DNA of 13,257 bases from CAYSHJ01 sp964589725 (lineage in GTDB: Bacteria; Planctomycetota; Planctomycetia; Planctomycetales; Planctomycetaceae): the NCBI GenBank assembly GCA_964589725.1, contig CAZPUJ010000518.1:1-13257 (forward strand). The letters run 5' to 3'. The notes beneath the pieces are model-generated. The model did not search any database and was not told where the DNA came from. It was given only the letters and a program-made list of their open reading frames with translations. Of the stretch, positions 10,706 to 13,257 are shown piece after piece. How positions within the stretch are numbered: the stretch's first letter is position 1; each line of letters starts with the position of its first letter. The translations under genes were made by a program, and so were the position numbers.

Positions 10706-12430
10706 ATGCCCGTGACGGCAGACTTGCGGCTGATCCGAATCGTTGCGCTGTCGCTGCTGTGCCTGGCAGCCCAGTCTGGCTTCGCTGATGAGTCACTCCA
10801 CCAACGCATCGACTCGTTGATCGAGGCCAAGATCGCCGGCCAGCCACTCGCGGTGGTCGCTGATGATGCGGAGTTTCTGCGTCGCACGTTTCTGGACCTG
10901 GTTGGTCGCATCCCGACGACGGCGGAAGCTCGCGAGTTTTTGAACGACTCGGCCGCCGATAAGCGTGAACGACTGATCGATCGCCTGTTGGCCAGCGACG
11001 AGTTCCCACACCGAATGGCCGAACTGATGCACGTGCTCCTGATGGAGCGCCGTGGCGAGCATCCCGAATGGCTGACCTACTTGCGGACATCGTTCCAGCA
11101 AAACAAGCCATGGGACGTGATGGTTCGCGAGATGCTCAGCCCGGACTCGACGAATGAACAGACGCGAGCATCCGCATTCTTCCTGAGCAAGCGTCTGGAA
11201 CACTACGGCCAAAACGCGGTCGAGTATCCCGTGCTGACGCGCGACGTCGGCCGGCTGTTTTTGGGCATGGACCTGCAGTGTGCTCAGTGTCACGACCATC
11301 TGTTTATCAAAGACTACAAGCAACAACATTTTCAGGGCTTGTACGTCGCGTTCTTGAACACGTCGTTGCGGAACGATGTGAAGTTTCCGGCCATCGCGGA
11401 AAACCTGATGACCAGCAAGCTCGACTTCCAGTCCGTCTTCAAGCCTGACAAATTCGCGACGGGCCCGCGCGTCCCCGGCTTTGACGAGGTCGCGATCCCA
11501 ACGTTCGCGAAGGGAGAGGAGTTTCTCGAACCACCGGACACGAACAACAAGAGTCCCGGCCGACCGAAGTTCAGCCCGCTGGCGCACGTCGCCGGACAGA
11601 TCACGTCGTCCGAGAACAAGGCGTTCGCACGAAACATCGCCAACCGCGCGTGGTTTGTGCTGATGGGCCGCGGCCTCGTACATCCGCTCGACCTGCATCA
11701 CAGCGACAATCCACCGTCGCATCCTGTGTTGCTCGACCTGCTGGCGCGGGAATTTGTCGAGCACAAGTTCGACCTAAAATGGCTGCTGCGCGAGTTGGCT
11801 TTGTCACGCACGTATCAGCGATCGTCGACGATGCCAGAAGGTCTGTCCGATCCGCCACTGGAGCGTTTTTTGGTCGCCCTCGAAAAGCCGCTGTCGGCGG
11901 AACAACTTTTCCGAAGTGTGCTACACGCCACAGGGCATCTCGGTGTGAGTCCCGCCAATCGCGACACGGCCCAGACATCCGCAGCCACGGATGGCGCGCC
12001 GGCCGTCAAACAGTCCGAGGGTGATACGGCCACGAAAGAGACCAGCAAAGCCGCAAACCCAGAGCCGCCGGAAGCTCGCTTCGAACCGATCAAACAAAAG
12101 TTTCTCAAAGCCTTCGCGAACCCGCCGATGGAACCGGAAGGAGTCTTCGCGCCATCGCTGCGCGCGTCATTGTTCTTCATGAACGATGCCGATCTTTTGA
12201 AACTGCTCGAACCGCAGCCCGGCAACTTGCTGGATCGGCTCATGGCTCTCGACTCCGCCGATGCGATCGCGGACGAACTGTATCTGTCGATCTTGTCGCG
12301 TCCGCCCACGGCCGACGAGACCACCGACGTCGCCGACGTTCTTCAACGCTTCACCGATCGCCGCGACGTCGCTCTGCGACATCTCGCCTGGGCGTTGCTC
12401 GCGTCAACTGAGTTCTGCGTAAATCACTGA
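10706..12430 (+). CDS. Secreted DUF1549/DUF1553 protein with CxxCH motif
   Basis: It has 574 residues. The signal peptide is about 1-28 (basic LRLIR, core IVALSLLCLAAQSGF, cleavage before DES). The DUF1549 domain (about 30-215) shows FLRRTFLDLVGRIPTTAEAR (57-76), a RLIDRLLAS segment near 89-97, and CAQCHDH (192-198), a haem-c-like CxxCH. The DUF1553 domain (about 305-570) has ARNIANRAWFVLMGRGLVHP (308-327), NPPSHPVLLDLLAREFVEHK (335-354), FDLKWLLRELALSRTYQRSS (355-374) and LYLSILSRPPTADE (525-538). Between them a Ser/Thr/Ala/Pro-rich linker (about 415-460) looks unstructured. The family is typical of planctomycetes and is usually paired with DUF1501 proteins; its function is not established. 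Here no DUF1501 gene follows, as the next gene is convergent. At 574 residues with no leading cytochrome-like domain it is on the short side. Confidence 0.93.
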   Translation: MPVTADLRLIRIVALSLLCLAAQSGFADESLHQRIDSLIEAKIAGQPLAVVADDAEFLRRTFLDLVGRIPTTAEAREFLNDSAADKRERLIDRLLASDEFPHRMAELMHVLLMERRGEHPEWLTYLRTSFQQNKPWDVMVREMLSPDSTNEQTRASAFFLSKRLEHYGQNAVEYPVLTRDVGRLFLGMDLQCAQCHDHLFIKDYKQQHFQGLYVAFLNTSLRNDVKFPAIAENLMTSKLDFQSVFKPDKFATGPRVPGFDEVAIPTFAKGEEFLEPPDTNNKSPGRPKFSPLAHVAGQITSSENKAFARNIANRAWFVLMGRGLVHPLDLHHSDNPPSHPVLLDLLAREFVEHKFDLKWLLRELALSRTYQRSSTMPEGLSDPPLERFLVALEKPLSAEQLFRSVLHATGHLGVSPANRDTAQTSAATDGAPAVKQSEGDTATKETSKAANPEPPEARFEPIKQKFLKAFANPPMEPEGVFAPSLRASLFFMNDADLLKLLEPQPGNLLDRLMALDSADAIADELYLSILSRPPTADETTDVADVLQRFTDRRDVALRHLAWALLASTEFCVNH

Positions 12431-12458
12431 GACCCGCGCGAATCGATTTCAAGAGCCC

Positions 12459-12485
12459 GGCTTCTTCGGAGGAGCCTTGCTTCTT
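12459..12485 (+). terminator. Possible terminator hairpin between convergent genes
   Basis: GGCTTCT (12459-12465), loop TCGG, AGGAGCC (12470-12476) form a 7-bp stem with one G-T pair, followed by a T/C-rich stretch (12477-12486). It lies 28 bases after the DUF1549/DUF1553 stop. The tract has only scattered Ts, so efficiency is doubtful. Confidence 0.35.
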
Positions 12486-12495
12486 CATGTGCTTG

Positions 12496-13257
12496 TCACG
12501 GCGTCCCACTGCAAAGCTGGGCGTGCAACGCGCGAAGTGACTTCGTCACTATCTCGCGGTCGCCGACGATCACGAAGTTGCGGAACGAGTATTCGCCGGG
12601 CTCGATGCCTTCGGGACGGCGTACGCGGAAGACGCAGTTCCACTTCACGACCTTTTCAGCAGCGAAGCGAAAACGTCCGTAGCCGGCGCGCTCGAAACCG
12701 GATGACGGCTGATCCGGTGAGAAGATGCCCATCGCGTGCGAGCCGTTCTCCGTGGCGAGCACCACGGGAGACGCTTGCTCGCCCGGTCCATCGTCGAGTG
12801 GTTCGAGTTCGCCCGCTTGCGGGTTGAACTTACAGAACGAACTGAACTCCGCCGGCATGTAGCCGGTCACCGCTTCGAACTGCGCGAACGTGTGTCGCTC
12901 GCCGATCGGCACTTGAAATGTGACGTCGAATCGCACGATCTGCGGCAGATCGCGATACCCGATTTGCACGCGCTTCGTGACGAGATGGCTTGACAGTTTC
13001 GTCGCGTTTTTCGCCGGATGGCCAACGGAGTCTTGTCCCGGTGCCAGCCAGAAGGCCATTTGCGTGGTCGTCTGCAACGAGTCCTCGGTCGCGATCGAGT
13101 GCAGCAACCGACTCGTCGACTTCGGACCCGCGCCGTCATCGCGCGATCCGGCCTCGGTCGGGTTGTACGCCTCGGCCCAGAATGCGGACCCCGCATCGAA
13201 ACTGCAAGCCGACTGAAGTTGTCGCCCGTGATCGGCGCTGTCGATGAACTCGCGGCC
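12496..13257 (-). CDS. Hypothetical protein, 5' end cut by window edge
   Basis: The frame is open from the right edge to the TGA at 12496-12498, about 253 codons; the start lies beyond base 13257. A TTG at 13105-13107 is not the start, since coding character continues smoothly to the edge with GREFIDSADHGRQLQSACSF and FWAEAYNPTEAGSRDDG. Further along are TQMAFWLAPGQDSVGHPAKN, HLVTKRVQIGYRDLP, RFDVTFQVPIGERHTFAQFE, AVTGYMPAEFSSF, DGPGEQASPVVLATENGSHA, MGIFSPDQPSSGFERAGYGR, and KVVKWNCVFRVR near the end. Alternating hydrophobic strands with Gly/Asp turns and no long helices suggest a beta-sandwich, perhaps a sugar-binding or mutarotase-like fold, which is only a guess from composition. The family is not recognised. 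It converges on the DUF1549/DUF1553 gene with a 65-base gap. Confidence 0.75.
   Translation of the reverse strand, partial: GREFIDSADHGRQLQSACSFDAGSAFWAEAYNPTEAGSRDDGAGPKSTSRLLHSIATEDSLQTTTQMAFWLAPGQDSVGHPAKNATKLSSHLVTKRVQIGYRDLPQIVRFDVTFQVPIGERHTFAQFEAVTGYMPAEFSSFCKFNPQAGELEPLDDGPGEQASPVVLATENGSHAMGIFSPDQPSSGFERAGYGRFRFAAEKVVKWNCVFRVRRPEGIEPGEYSFRNFVIVGDREIVTKSLRALHAQLCSGTP

Noticed and set aside
10793..11764. 323-codon minus-strand frame opposite the DUF1549/DUF1553 gene
   Set aside because: It lies entirely within a well-supported coding region, and its composition is that of a GC-rich shadow.
1..13257. Defence system, phage, transposon, tRNA or riboswitch
   Set aside because: No integrase, transposase, nuclease-helicase, toxin-antitoxin, tRNA cloverleaf or known aptamer motif was seen on either strand.

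Overview
The window reads as chromosomal DNA of a planctomycete. The evidence is a DUF1549/DUF1553 protein with a CxxCH motif, a secreted PqaA-type hydrolase, a Gln/Val/Pro-rich secreted repeat protein, and intergenic DNA with many short palindromes and heptanucleotide tandem microrepeats. The genus cannot be fixed from sequence alone. Base composition is moderately GC-rich and codon use looks uniform, with no integrase, transposase, tRNA, rRNA or CRISPR array seen.

Left edge (1-1002): the N-terminus of a NarK-type nitrate/nitrite transporter on the minus strand runs off the window. About 770 bases without a convincing gene follow, apart from a coding-like remnant at 704-958.

Centre (1003-7269): five genes on the minus strand form a lipopolysaccharide inner-core cluster. 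In transcription order they are hldE (makes ADP-heptose), waaF-type heptosyltransferase (transfers heptose), an InaA/KdkA-like sugar kinase, waaP (heptose kinase) and a GT4 glycosyltransferase of WaaG type (extends the core). Spacing is 64, 48, 240 and -4 bases. The 240-base gap carries a strong 18-bp inverted repeat, and the last two genes share an ATGA stop/start overlap. Together they would build and phosphorylate a heptose-containing LPS core.

Right part (7270-12430): an intergenic region between divergent genes leads into plus-strand genes. These are a secreted cysteine-bearing, Gln/Val/Pro-rich repeat protein, a secreted PqaA-family alpha/beta hydrolase with a visible Ser-Asp-His triad, and a secreted DUF1549/DUF1553 protein. 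A small minus-strand ORF lies between the first two. The gaps carry inverted repeats, including two inverted copies of a REP-like hairpin (8-bp stem, GCAA loop) that differ by a compensatory base-pair change.

Right edge (12496-13257): a convergent minus-strand gene of unknown function is cut by the window end.

I found no clear new multi-gene system. The best leads are the planctomycete heptose/LPS-core cluster with two different core kinases, the covarying hairpin pair, the 7-nt microrepeats at gene ends (one of which has become coding in waaP), and two small coding-like regions without recognised homologues.
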